Positions 22,762-30,150 of a stretch of 32,552 nt of DNA are shown here, one piece after another. Source of the stretch: Chitinophagales bacterium (lineage in GTDB: Bacteria > Bacteroidota > Bacteroidia > Chitinophagales > BACL12). The stretch lies in NCBI GenBank assembly GCA_019694895.1, contig JAIBBA010000023.1, positions 1-32,552 of the forward strand, written 5' to 3'. The position numbers were made by a program, and so were the translations under genes. Numbering within the stretch: position 1 is the first letter of the stretch; every line of letters begins with the position of its first letter. The notes below the pieces were generated by a model. It saw only the letters and a list, made by a program, of their open reading frames with translations. It searched no databases and had not been told where the DNA came from.

Positions 22762-22908
22762 CTACTGTACTGCATCAAATAAAGTTCCGTGATAAAAACT
22801 TTTATTAAAATCTCCCACCCTCTTTAAAATAATATCGTAATACTTTTGTTCTTTTTCCATTACTATAAATTGGCGGTTTGTATTCAAACAAGCTATTGCA
22901 GTTGTTAA
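22762..22908 (-). pseudogene. Displaced C-terminal remnant of a methyltransferase
   Basis: Reads 'TTAIACLNTNRQFIVMEKEQ' and on to a TAG stop without a start codon. It aligns with the C-terminus of the methyltransferase at 23520-24311 (TTAIAALNTNRNYICMEKDE...), beginning inside the SAM-binding motif. The HNH gene sits exactly between, so this is the original 3' end cut off by the insertion. Confidence 0.8.
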
Positions 22909-22909
22909 T

Positions 22910-23506
22910 TTATTTAAAATTGTGTTCGTATATTTTTTTTACCCAGTTTAAAAATTCATTTTGTGTCATTGTATTTTTTGCAGTATTACAATGCTTGCAG
23001 CAAGGAACGACATTATCTTTAAAATAGCCCAAATTGCTATCTATCCTATCTAAGCCATTGTAAGTAATAATACACCTTTCACTATTAGTTGTCCTGTGTC
23101 TATCTATTGATTTGTTTAATGGTTCACTTCCACAATAAAAGCAATTACTTTTTGATAGCAATATAAATTCATCAAGTTTTATATCTGTAATGGTTATATT
23201 TTTTTTCTTATTCCTTTTTTCTATTGTTGATTTATATAATTGCTTCCAAATAGCAATCTTTCTGTTATTTTCTTTATTTGGTGGATTTTTTCTATTACAC
23301 CCACAACTTTTACTTTTCCCTGAACGAATACTCTCTCCACTTGTTATATGACTGTTCCCACAATCACATTTACATTCATACCGTATTTGTCCTCTATTCC
23401 CTCGTTCTGAATGAATATCAAGTACTGTTAGTTTCCCAAACTTCTTGCCGATAATATCTATTACTTTGCCAATATTGATAATTGTTTTATTTTCAAATAT
23501 ACGCAA
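22910..23506 (-). CDS. HNH homing endonuclease (198 aa)
   Basis: The N-terminal part is a zinc-knuckle-like DNA-binding region ('GKKFGKLTVLD', 'YECKCDCGN', 'SKSCGCN'). The C-terminal HNH domain has 'CFYCGSEP', 'YNGLDRIDSNLGYFKDNVVPCCKHCN' and a closing helix. It starts with TTG (no ATG in frame nearby) 13 bases after the stop of the methyltransferase it invaded. The enzyme nicks or cuts its target and is copied into it; the insertion point falls in the conserved SAM motif of the host gene. Confidence 0.87.
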   Translation of the reverse strand: MRIFENKTIINIGKVIDIIGKKFGKLTVLDIHSERGNRGQIRYECKCDCGNSHITSGESIRSGKSKSCGCNRKNPPNKENNRKIAIWKQLYKSTIEKRNKKKNITITDIKLDEFILLSKSNCFYCGSEPLNKSIDRHRTTNSERCIITYNGLDRIDSNLGYFKDNVVPCCKHCNTAKNTMTQNEFLNWVKKIYEHNFK

Positions 23507-23519
23507 TTATCTATTATTA

Positions 23520-24311
23520 TCAAAACAATTTACTATTTTTATTTTCATGCCATTCTTTCACCCTTTTTAATCCTATGTTATAATAGTTTTCGTCTTTCTC
23601 CATACAAATATAGTTTCTGTTAGTATTAAGAGCTGCTATGGCTGTGGTACAACTTCCAGCACAATTATCAAGTATCAATTCGCCTTCGTTTGTATATGTT
23701 TTAATAAGATATTCCATAAGGTCTATTGGCTTTTGTGTTGGGTGTAATCTATCTTTATGTGGTATTCGCTTCGTTACTGTTATGATACTTTTGGGATTTA
23801 CTTTTGTATTATCATATCCATTTGCAAACCTTGTTTCGGGGGTATTTTTCACAAGGTCAGTTTTGCTTGTATTAGATAATTTGCTGTAATTTGAAACTAT
23901 ATTTTTTCTTCTATCTTCTTCTTTCCGTTCTGTAAATTGCCTATTAAATGTTGGTTGCTTTGAATAAAACAAAAGGATATTTTCGTGAACACTCATTATT
24001 CTTTTCCTAGCAATTAAATGACCAACTGGCATAACTTTATCCCAAATTAACTCCTGCTTAAATAGTTTTAAATTACTTGTTATTAATAAACTTGCAAATG
24101 GTTGTGTCGCTGTTAATGCTATTACTCCATTTGATTTTATAATCCTTTCGTATTGTTTCCAAAGTTTGTCAAATGGAATAATTGTGTCCCATTTGCAATT
24201 TGTCGTTCCGTAAGGTAAATCACAAAGTATCATATCAATACTTCCGTTTGGAATATTTTTCATAAGCTCCAAACAATCTCCTAATAATATTTCTTTTTTG
24301 CCCTCGCTCAT
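23520..24311 (-). CDS. DNA methyltransferase with DLPYG motif, HNH-invaded (263 aa)
   Basis: Catalytic 'ILCDLPYGTTNCKWD' (DLPY at 31-34). The SAM motif is 'LDNCAGSCTTAIAALNTNRN', in which the second Gly of GSG is Cys. The last 45 residues appear to be a substitute for the original C-terminus now found at 22762-22908, so the enzyme has normal length despite the insertion. The Cys in the SAM loop may reduce activity. Unit 12 holds this gene, the HNH gene and the remnant between matching ends GTTAGCTGC and GCAGCTAAC. Confidence 0.87.
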   Translation of the reverse strand: MSEGKKEILLGDCLELMKNIPNGSIDMILCDLPYGTTNCKWDTIIPFDKLWKQYERIIKSNGVIALTATQPFASLLITSNLKLFKQELIWDKVMPVGHLIARKRIMSVHENILLFYSKQPTFNRQFTERKEEDRRKNIVSNYSKLSNTSKTDLVKNTPETRFANGYDNTKVNPKSIITVTKRIPHKDRLHPTQKPIDLMEYLIKTYTNEGELILDNCAGSCTTAIAALNTNRNYICMEKDENYYNIGLKRVKEWHENKNSKLF

Positions 24312-24369
24312 TTTAATAAAATTTTTTGTTCGTGTTTCAATTTAAGTTCCTGCTAAATTTACCGTGCCA

Positions 24370-24470
24370 GCAGCTAACAAGCGGTATAGTGCAGTTTGCC
24401 AATTACGGCTGTGGTAAAGTGAAAGTGTCTGCAAGGCAAACCGACACCATACCGCCAGCCGTTATGCCCC
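24370..24470 (+). repeat. attC-like site M
   Basis: GCAGCTAACAA-GCGGTATAGTGCAGTTTGCC...GGCAAACCGACACCATACCGC-CAGCCGTTATGCCCC. The left core complements unit 12's start. Confidence 0.85.
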
Positions 24471-25577
24471 ATTTAAGAGCGGCCCGAAAATGTGTGCAAT
24501 TACATCAACCGTCCAGCCATTACCAAGCATTCGGTATCTTTGAGTATTACTCACACAATCCGTATAATTGTCGGGTACTGTTTGCAGTCTTTCACATTCC
24601 AAAGGAGTTATATAGCGAAAGAAAAACTCATCAGCAGGTATCCTATTTGGTAAAGTAAAAGGCACTACGACATTGTCTTTTGTTACAGTCGTTAAAGCAT
24701 TAGTTTTTCCATCGTATCTAAATTCAATGTATTGCTTTGTAACCCCTTGCGTTTTTTGCTTTCCGTCCTGTCTTTTTCCATCAATTAAATACCGTCCGCG
24801 CATAGCTGCAATCGCTTGTTCATTTTCAGGTAAATCCACAATCCCAAAAAACCTTTGATTACTGTATTTTTTGTGGTGGCTTGCTTCGAGCATCTGCATT
24901 TTGTCAGTATCAGAATGTACAGTTAATGGTTTGTTTTTCTTTTGGCTAACTCGTGCCAGCCATTGCATTGCCTTTTCTGTATAGTAATAGCTTTCAGTGT
25001 TTACACCTCGTTCCCGAACATCACCCCAGGTTATGCCCTTATCTATTGGTTCGTTTACATTTGGAATATTAGTCCAATAAAGGCGTTTTCTATTTTGAGC
25101 GGAAACCAGAGCACTATTTATGAAAATAGGTTCAACGCCTAAATGGTCTGTAATTATTTGCTCATACTCTTTTTTCATAAGTACGTTTTCAAGCAAAAAG
25201 TATTTAGGCTTTGTTTCTTCCAGCAATCTAACAAACTCAAAAAATAGTTTGCTTCTTGGGTCGTCAAAGTTTAATTGCTTTCCTGCGAAACTAAATCCCT
25301 GACAAGGACTTCCACCTATCAATAAATCAATTTTAGGCAAATCACTACCTTTTACTTTCGTTACATCGCCAAGCTGTATTGTATTTGGGTAGTTTGTTTG
25401 CGTTACCTTAATTGCGTGTTTGTCAATCTCACTCGCAAAATAATTATCGTATTCAATACCTACTCTATTAAGTGCTATTTGTCCGCAACTCATACCGTCA
25501 AAAAGAGATAAGACGGAAGAAAAACGGGGCATAACACCGTGTATAGGTAATGTGGGAGTTTCTGCTAATTCAATCAT
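24462..25577 (-). CDS. C5-cytosine DNA methyltransferase (371 aa)
   Basis: Paralogue of the 15133-16206 enzyme. Motif I 'VLSLFDGMSCGQIALNR', catalytic Cys92 in 'GGSPCQGFSFAG', 'LLENVLM' (motif VI), 'QNRKRLYWTNIP' (VIII), 'LECERLQTVPDNYT' (IX), 'MLGNGWTVDVIAHIFG' (X). The region between VIII and IX is different and longer, so the recognised sequence probably differs. The first 15 residues (MIELAETPTLPIHGV) are encoded by site N, and the A-rich start context ACGAATGATTGA is shared with units 4 and 16. The stop lies in the GGGGCATAAC core. Unit 13. Confidence 0.93.
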   Translation of the reverse strand: MIELAETPTLPIHGVMPRFSSVLSLFDGMSCGQIALNRVGIEYDNYFASEIDKHAIKVTQTNYPNTIQLGDVTKVKGSDLPKIDLLIGGSPCQGFSFAGKQLNFDDPRSKLFFEFVRLLEETKPKYFLLENVLMKKEYEQIITDHLGVEPIFINSALVSAQNRKRLYWTNIPNVNEPIDKGITWGDVRERGVNTESYYYTEKAMQWLARVSQKKNKPLTVHSDTDKMQMLEASHHKKYSNQRFFGIVDLPENEQAIAAMRGRYLIDGKRQDGKQKTQGVTKQYIEFRYDGKTNALTTVTKDNVVVPFTLPNRIPADEFFFRYITPLECERLQTVPDNYTDCVSNTQRYRMLGNGWTVDVIAHIFGPLLNGA

Positions 25578-25660
25578 TCGTTCTCGTATTTAAGTTTTTA
25601 GTAATTTGACAGGGTAGTGCTTCGTAATCCCACACTACCCATACACATTTCGTTATAAGC
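25526..25660 (+). repeat. attC-like site N
   Basis: GGGGCATAACACC-GTGTATAGGTAATGTGGGA...TCCCACACTACCCATACAC-ATTTCGTTATAAGC. Stem related to site C, as expected for paralogous cassettes. The ATG at 25577 is in the loop. Confidence 0.83.
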
Positions 25661-25759
25661 AAATGGCGGGACGATGAGCAACTTCGTCAACATCTACTCT
25701 CTCACAGAGAAGCTACCTCTCCGTCTAAGTATTTGCTGCTTCCGCCATCAGCTTATAAC
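25652..25759 (+). other. Non-coding cassette (unit 14)
   Basis: Copy of the 108-base unit at 18815-18922, again between GTTATAAGC and GCTTATAAC. Conservation without a reading frame suggests either very recent duplication or a role as RNA or DNA structure. Confidence 0.55.
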
Positions 25760-25802
25760 AGGGGCTATAAGAAATAAAACCCCTGCCAACGCTATGTTAT
25801 TC
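25751..25802 (+). repeat. attC-like site G, second copy
   Basis: GCTTATAACA-GGGG...CCCC...GTTATTC, same as 18914-18965. Confidence 0.65.
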
Positions 25803-25979
25803 AAAATATCTCTCAACATCTTTTGCATTAATGTCAAAAGGAACATGTTTGCCAAAATCTCCTGTCGCTTTAGTAACAGTTAAAATTCCGTTTCCATTTT
25901 TGTAAAGTTTTTTAACTTTAGCTGTGTATCCTGCCGTTTTATGCTTTACGACTGAACCTACTTTGATTTTTTTTGCCAT
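25797..25979 (-). CDS. Small basic protein, SH3/KOW-like (60 aa), copy 2
   Basis: Same protein as at 18960-19142 (MAKKIKVGSVVKHKTAGYTA start). The promoter box TAAATTTG lies 31 bases upstream of the ATG. The stop lies in the core. The right end of the unit joins the core of unit 16 directly, without a stem, exactly as in copy 1. Confidence 0.6.
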   Translation of the reverse strand: MAKKIKVGSVVKHKTAGYTAKVKKLYKNGNGILTVTKATGDFGKHVPFDINAKDVERYFE

Positions 25980-26009
25980 TGTTTTTGTTTTTAAATTGTT
26001 TATGTTATG

Positions 26010-26017
26010 CAAATTTA
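26010..26017 (-). promoter_or_regulatory. -7 promoter box TAAATTTG inside unit 15
   Basis: Second copy of the promoter at 19173-19180. It would drive the 60-aa gene and then units 14, 13 and 12 to the left. Confidence 0.5.
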
Positions 26018-26066
26018 CAAAATCCACCGCACGAAAAGGGATTTTACTTCTCATAGCCCCGAACCG

Positions 26067-26861
26067 TTAGTGGCAATACTCCGAAGCCCTCCGAACAGCG
26101 ACATCGTAATATTGTTTTTCCTTTTCTATTCCGATACCTATTCTATTGTTTTTTATAGCTGCTAAAATTGTTGTTCCACTTCCCATTGTGTTATCCAACA
26201 CCATATCTCCTTCGTCTGTATATGATTTCACAAGCATTTCAAGTAAAGCAAGTGGTTTTTGTGTCGGGTGTATTGTTCCATCAAGTTTAGTTTTCTGTTT
26301 ATCTGAAGCAAAAACTTGTACACTTCTTGGGTATCTGTCAGTTTCTCCACCACCACTTACATCTTGCTTTACTTTACCATACACTTCTGTTTTGTTACAA
26401 ACTTCGGCTTTCTTGGTATAGGTATTTACTGGTTTATGTCCTTCTGTTTTTTGTGGGTTAAACTTTGGTTTTTTGTTGTAAAATACTAAAATGTTTTCGT
26501 GTGCTTTCATAGGCATTTTCTTTGCATTAAAATATCCAGTTGCTTGTGTTTTCTCCCAAATCCATTCGTATTTTAACCATTCTAAATTTGAACACCCAAG
26601 CACTTTATCAAATGGTGTTTGTGCAAATAAAATCACCACACCATTTTTTTTTAGTATTCGTTTGTATTGCTCCCAAAGTTTACTCAAGTCTAAAACAGAA
26701 TCCCATTTGCAGTTAGTAGTCCCATAAGGTAAATCGCAAATAATGGCATCAATTGACTTATTCTCAATAAAAGGAAAAACATCAAAGCAATCAGCGTTTA
26801 CAAAAGTACTGCCACTAACATGGGTTTGGCAAAATGGCTGTTCAGTAATTCTATCAATCAT
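26067..26861 (-). CDS. DNA methyltransferase with DLPYG motif (264 aa)
   Basis: Catalytic 'ICDLPYGTTNCKWD' (DLPY at 43-46) and SAM motif 'LDNTMGSGTTILAAIKNNRIGIGIEKEKQYYDV'. The first ~47 residues are almost the same as in the 17098-17883 enzyme, including the attC-encoded MIDRITEQPFCQT, and the last ~18 are shared; the middle differs, so a different target is likely. The stop is in the TGCCACTAAC core. Unit 16. Confidence 0.9.
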   Translation of the reverse strand: MIDRITEQPFCQTHVSGSTFVNADCFDVFPFIENKSIDAIICDLPYGTTNCKWDSVLDLSKLWEQYKRILKKNGVVILFAQTPFDKVLGCSNLEWLKYEWIWEKTQATGYFNAKKMPMKAHENILVFYNKKPKFNPQKTEGHKPVNTYTKKAEVCNKTEVYGKVKQDVSGGGETDRYPRSVQVFASDKQKTKLDGTIHPTQKPLALLEMLVKSYTDEGDMVLDNTMGSGTTILAAIKNNRIGIGIEKEKQYYDVAVRRASEYCH

Positions 26862-26933
26862 TCGTTTTTAATTTTAGTAATTCTATTCAGTATTGGGTTC
26901 AGCCACTTCGCCAAGCCCGAAAACGTTAGCCGC
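26811..26933 (+). repeat. attC-like site P
   Basis: GCCACTAACAT-GGGTTTGGC-x-TGGCTG...CAGCCA-x-GCCAAGCCC-GAAAACGTTAGCCGC. Same stem as site E. The ATG at 26861 is in the loop. Confidence 0.85.
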
Positions 26934-27867
26934 AATACTCGGACAGCCTCCGAACAGCGACATCGTAATATTGTTTTTCCTTTTCAATCCCTATAAATTG
27001 CCGATTTGTTTTAAGACAAGCTAAACCAGTTGTTCCTGAACCCATTGTGTTGTCTAATACAATTTCATTTTCATTTGAGTATGTCTTTATCAAAAATTCC
27101 ATCAATGGTATAGGTTTTTGTGTTGGATGTAGCCCATTCTCTCTATTATACCTCAATATACTTTTTGGATAACCTGTTTTGTCTTGTATATATGTTTCCC
27201 TTTTACTTTCACTTGATAAATGTCCAAGTGTTCCTGCTTTACCTTTGTTTGATAAAATCAATTCAGTATCATCAAGGTAAAGGTTATATGTAACCTTTTT
27301 TACGGTTGAAAGTATTTCGTTATACTTATTTTCAATTCCAAATAAATCACATATTTTAGTCCATTGTTGTTTAGTTGGTAATTGCGAACCATTCATTTTA
27401 TTTGTAACCCAACCTGTCATTCCACCTGTTCTTGAAAGTTCTAATTTAGAAACATCAATTTGTTTCAAGTTAAGTCGTTTCATATTTTTAATCATAATAT
27501 CAGCAAACTCCATATTCGGTGTTTCATTATAAAATACTGATATAGTTTCGTGTATTTTTAATGGTTGGTGATTTACTAATTGAAAGTTACCAGCATTATT
27601 CTTTTCCCAAATCCAATCATATTTATACCAATCTAAATTAGAGGTTCGCAATAATGATGAAAACGGTTCTGAACCAAATAAAACAATTACACCTTTTTCT
27701 TTAATTATTCGTCTGTATTGTTCCCAAAGTTTATCGAAGGGTATAATTATATCCCAAACACAGGCAGTCGTTCCGTAAGGTAAATCACAGCAAATAAAGT
27801 CAATACTTTTATCAGGTATCAATTTCATTTGTTCTATTGTATCACCGTATCTTAAATCTATTGTCAT
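26926..27867 (-). CDS. DNA methyltransferase with DLPYG motif, long form (313 aa)
   Basis: Catalytic 'ICCDLPYGTTACVWD' (DLPY at 28-31), C-terminal 'LDNTMGSGTTGLACLKTNRQFIGIEKEKQYYDVAVRRLSEYCG'. It carries an extra central segment of about 60 residues ('NMKRLNLKQIDVSKLELSRTGGMTGWVTNKMNG...') that looks like a helix-turn-helix-type insertion in the target-recognition region. The start is ATG, outside site Q. The stop TAA is in the GCGGCTAAC core. The right core of the cassette is ACTGCTAAC, which matches its start only for six bases. Unit 17. Confidence 0.9.
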   Translation of the reverse strand: MTIDLRYGDTIEQMKLIPDKSIDFICCDLPYGTTACVWDIIIPFDKLWEQYRRIIKEKGVIVLFGSEPFSSLLRTSNLDWYKYDWIWEKNNAGNFQLVNHQPLKIHETISVFYNETPNMEFADIMIKNMKRLNLKQIDVSKLELSRTGGMTGWVTNKMNGSQLPTKQQWTKICDLFGIENKYNEILSTVKKVTYNLYLDDTELILSNKGKAGTLGHLSSESKRETYIQDKTGYPKSILRYNRENGLHPTQKPIPLMEFLIKTYSNENEIVLDNTMGSGTTGLACLKTNRQFIGIEKEKQYYDVAVRRLSEYCG

Positions 27868-27956
27868 AATTTTATTTTAATATTTTCCCACCGCACAAAA
27901 AAGAAAAGAAAAAGGTTCAGTTCTCCGATTGAACATTTTTGGTTTAAATCCGTACT

Positions 27957-28053
27957 ACTGCTAACAACGTATATAAGAAATGGCACATAAAGATTTGTGC
28001 TAAATTTCAAGTTCGTGCAAGTGCCACTTCTTATATACGCAATCCGTTATGCC
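27957..28053 (+). repeat. attC-like site Q
   Basis: ACTGCTAACAAC-GTATATAAGAAATGGCAC...GTGCCACTTCTTATATAC-GCAATCCGTTATGCC, with 16-18 bp arms. The right core GTTATGCC does not match the left core here but does match the left core of site A. Confidence 0.85.
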
Positions 28054-29378
28054 ATATCTTTCAAATGTTGTTCCTTTCTTCTGGCCAAATAATCTTTATT
28101 GTCTTTAATGTGCTTAATTAACTCAGGAGAAGGTTTGCCAAATGATTTAATAACTTCTTGTCGATAAATAGCTTTACGATCATTCAGCTTAGCCCTATCG
28201 CCATCCACATTGCTCCATCCCTTCATATATACCTCATCCATTACACCAGTCTTAGAAAAATGATTATGGGTAATCTTAGCCTGCTCACACCACTCACATT
28301 CATTTAATGCTTCCGCCTTTGCCCAAAGTAGATTGTCAACACCTACATGGGTAAGTTCAGTGGAAAATATCTCTCCGCCGATATAAGGCAAGAAATCCCT
28401 CCTAATCAAAAAATGTGTGTTTATATTCCCTTTATCGGGAAGCAATGGACCTTCATTAAATGAAACTAAGGCTTTGTTGTTCTTTAAAGAATGATCTATG
28501 GCTATTCTGACAGAATCCTTGTGAAATGTCATGTCATTAGCTGCATAGACAATATATTCTCCTGAAGTTTCATTGACACCCCGTTTTACCTTCTGTGGGA
28601 CAGTTTCGTCGCCATTGATAACATAGATATCAATCAAATTCTGCGGATAATCTAATGCCTTGATCGAATCTATGCAATCTTGCAATCCCTTAGCTCTCGT
28701 TCCTCCTATATCTAAATGGGGTAAAATGAATGATATAGTAGGCAATATCCACGATTTAGTGAATTTATGCATGGTTAATGATGCGTCTGTTATAATGGTT
28801 CTGCCAGTTTCATGATTATACGGATAAAATACATCTGGTTGAGTAATACATATCTTATCCTGATTATTAAGACAAATAGGCGTAAGAATATCCAGCGAAG
28901 ATTCATAGCATTTATCATCATCCCCCCGAAATTGCGAAATTACCTTATCCAGTGTTTCGGCTAAGATAGGGTTGCCTTTTGAAGAACCTATAACGGCTGA
29001 CCCTAAAATTATAGAGCCGGGGATAGTTCCATTGCCTTCCACTCCAATGACGAAATTCTCATTTTCGTATTTGTCAAATGTCTTACTGGGAAATACTTCT
29101 ACATCAGCGTCTAAGAACCATCCACCGTAAGAAAATAAATAGTAATACTGAACAAAATCCTTGAGCTTTGTCCATTTTTGTTTCTTGTGTGGAGAGTTAA
29201 TACACTGCCTAACATACTCATGGTCTATATTAATATTGTCAAGTGTTAGTAGTATATGCTCATATCCTGCTCTTGTCATCTTCTTCTGCGAGTCGATGCA
29301 CTTTTGGATATTTTGGGGGATTCCTATGTTAGCATCCTCTGAAAACCAACAGGTATATATGACTTTAGGTATCATCAT
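28047..29378 (-). CDS. Bifunctional glycosyltransferase, GT32-like plus GT2-like (443 aa)
   Basis: The N-terminal half (1-205) is a GT32-type sugar transferase: 'IPKVIYTCWFSEDANIG' and 'LKDFVQYYYLFSYGGWFLDADVEVF' with the DxD motif at D90/D92 that binds the metal and nucleotide sugar. The C-terminal half begins at about residue 213 ('ILPTISFILPHLDIGG') and has GT2-like features 'NETSGEYIVYAANDMTFHKDSV'. Two-domain enzymes of this kind occur in large phages and may glycosylate DNA bases, virion proteins or host surface sugars; which applies is not visible. The stop lies in the core of site Q. It is the last of three genes in unit 18. Confidence 0.85.
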   Translation of the reverse strand: MMIPKVIYTCWFSEDANIGIPQNIQKCIDSQKKMTRAGYEHILLTLDNINIDHEYVRQCINSPHKKQKWTKLKDFVQYYYLFSYGGWFLDADVEVFPSKTFDKYENENFVIGVEGNGTIPGSIILGSAVIGSSKGNPILAETLDKVISQFRGDDDKCYESSLDILTPICLNNQDKICITQPDVFYPYNHETGRTIITDASLTMHKFTKSWILPTISFILPHLDIGGTRAKGLQDCIDSIKALDYPQNLIDIYVINGDETVPQKVKRGVNETSGEYIVYAANDMTFHKDSVRIAIDHSLKNNKALVSFNEGPLLPDKGNINTHFLIRRDFLPYIGGEIFSTELTHVGVDNLLWAKAEALNECEWCEQAKITHNHFSKTGVMDEVYMKGWSNVDGDRAKLNDRKAIYRQEVIKSFGKPSPELIKHIKDNKDYLARRKEQHLKDMA

Positions 29379-29379
29379 C

Positions 29380-29610
29380 CTATTTGTTTACCTCATCCAT
29401 TACACCTTTCCACCACTCTGTAGATCCCTGTGCAGGAATCGTTTCGTATGGGGTAAAATGAGGATTGCTCATCAATATAATTTCCACCGATTTGCGAGCG
29501 CACATCTTGGCAATAGGTAATTCCATTGACCCTAAGTGATCGGGGATTATATCTACAAATTCTTTAATAATTCTTTCAGCCATTAAGGCTTGTGTTGTTT
29601 TATTTTCCAT
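29380..29610 (-). CDS. Hypothetical protein (76 aa)
   Basis: ATG start. An alpha-helical protein with 'ALMAERIIKEFVDIIPDHLG', 'MCARKSVEIILMSNPHF' and a C-terminal 'STEWWKGVMDEVNK'. The pattern resembles small phage proteins of unknown role. It ends one base before the glycosyltransferase start and follows a 53-aa gene by seven bases, so the three form one operon. Confidence 0.55.
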   Translation of the reverse strand: MENKTTQALMAERIIKEFVDIIPDHLGSMELPIAKMCARKSVEIILMSNPHFTPYETIPAQGSTEWWKGVMDEVNK

Positions 29611-29617
29611 GTTGATT

Positions 29618-29779
29618 TTATTGACTATACCAAGAAATAGATAGAACTCTAAATCTTTTTGTGAATGACAACAGCTCGTCTAAATCCAATATGATCATTT
29701 GCCAGACACCTTCTGTGGCATAATGAACTTTGATCTTAGGCGATGAAGGAACTGATTCTGATGTACTATTTTTTACCAT
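29618..29779 (-). CDS. Small hypothetical protein (53 aa)
   Basis: ATG start behind an AT-rich leader. MVKNSTSESVPSSPKIKVHY, then 'GVWQMIILDLDELLSFTKRF'. No family recognised. First gene of the glycosyltransferase operon, about 30 bases inside site R's left edge. Confidence 0.5.
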   Translation of the reverse strand: MVKNSTSESVPSSPKIKVHYATEGVWQMIILDLDELLSFTKRFRVLSISWYSQ

Positions 29780-29810
29780 TTTTAATACTTTATTTTAATA
29801 AATATTTCCA

Positions 29811-29861
29811 CATAACAGAGTATAAGCGGACATTAAAACGTCGCTTATACGGGTGTTAGCA
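29811..29861 (+). repeat. attC-like site R, near-copy of site A
   Basis: CATAACAGA-GTATAAGCG...CGCTTATAC-GGGT-GTTAGC. It differs from site A at one inner base and in the right core. The left core CACATAAC does not match the right core here but matches unit 22 (GTTATGTG at 31634). Confidence 0.78.
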
Positions 29862-29872
29862 GTCATATTGCC

Positions 29873-30112
29873 CTAATACTTATTTAGGCATTTTTCACTG
29901 CAAAATCCAATATAAGCAGTCGTACTATGTTCAACCCCACATTGAGGGCAATACGAACTGCTAACAGCAAATAAAAGCAATTTCTGTTTCAACTCAAATG
30001 AGCGTTTCCAATATTGCTTCCTGTTGCCGTAGTAAGTACCATCTCGCTCATTATCTGCTATCAGATTAGCAAGGTGGTTTAATTCTGCTTTTGTAAACTT
30101 TATCGTTTCCAT
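29873..30112 (-). CDS. Small zinc-binding-like protein (79 aa)
   Basis: N-terminal helices 'FTKAELNHLANLIADNE' and 'RKQYWKRSFELKQKLLLF', then 'YCPQCG...GFCSEKC' near the C-terminus, a CxxC-x(n)-CxxxC zinc-ribbon pattern. More than half of the gene lies inside site S: the two arms of the hairpin are coding sequence near residue 50 and upstream of the ATG. Unit 19; function unknown. Confidence 0.6.
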   Translation of the reverse strand: METIKFTKAELNHLANLIADNERDGTYYGNRKQYWKRSFELKQKLLLFAVSSSYCPQCGVEHSTTAYIGFCSEKCLNKY

Positions 30113-30146
30113 ATTAAACTGCTTTTATTTGCGTTCCGTTATACGC
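29957..30146 (+). repeat. attC-like site S (holds most of a gene)
   Basis: ACTGCTAACA-GCAAATAAAAGCA...TGCTTTTATTTGC-GTTCCGTTATACGC: 13-bp perfect arms separated by about 140 bases that include the start and N-terminal half of the gene at 29873-30112. The left core complements unit 19's start GTTAGCAGT. Confidence 0.8.
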
Positions 30147-30150
30147 AATA

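Larger units (their letters stand above)
25650..26069. repeat. 420-bp duplicated double cassette, copy 2
   Basis: Same as 18813-19232 as far as I can read. Contains non-coding unit 14, a second site G (25751-25802), and unit 15 with the 60-aa gene and promoter box at 26010-26017. It is followed on the right by a different cassette than copy 1, so it moved or was copied as a unit. Confidence 0.9.
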
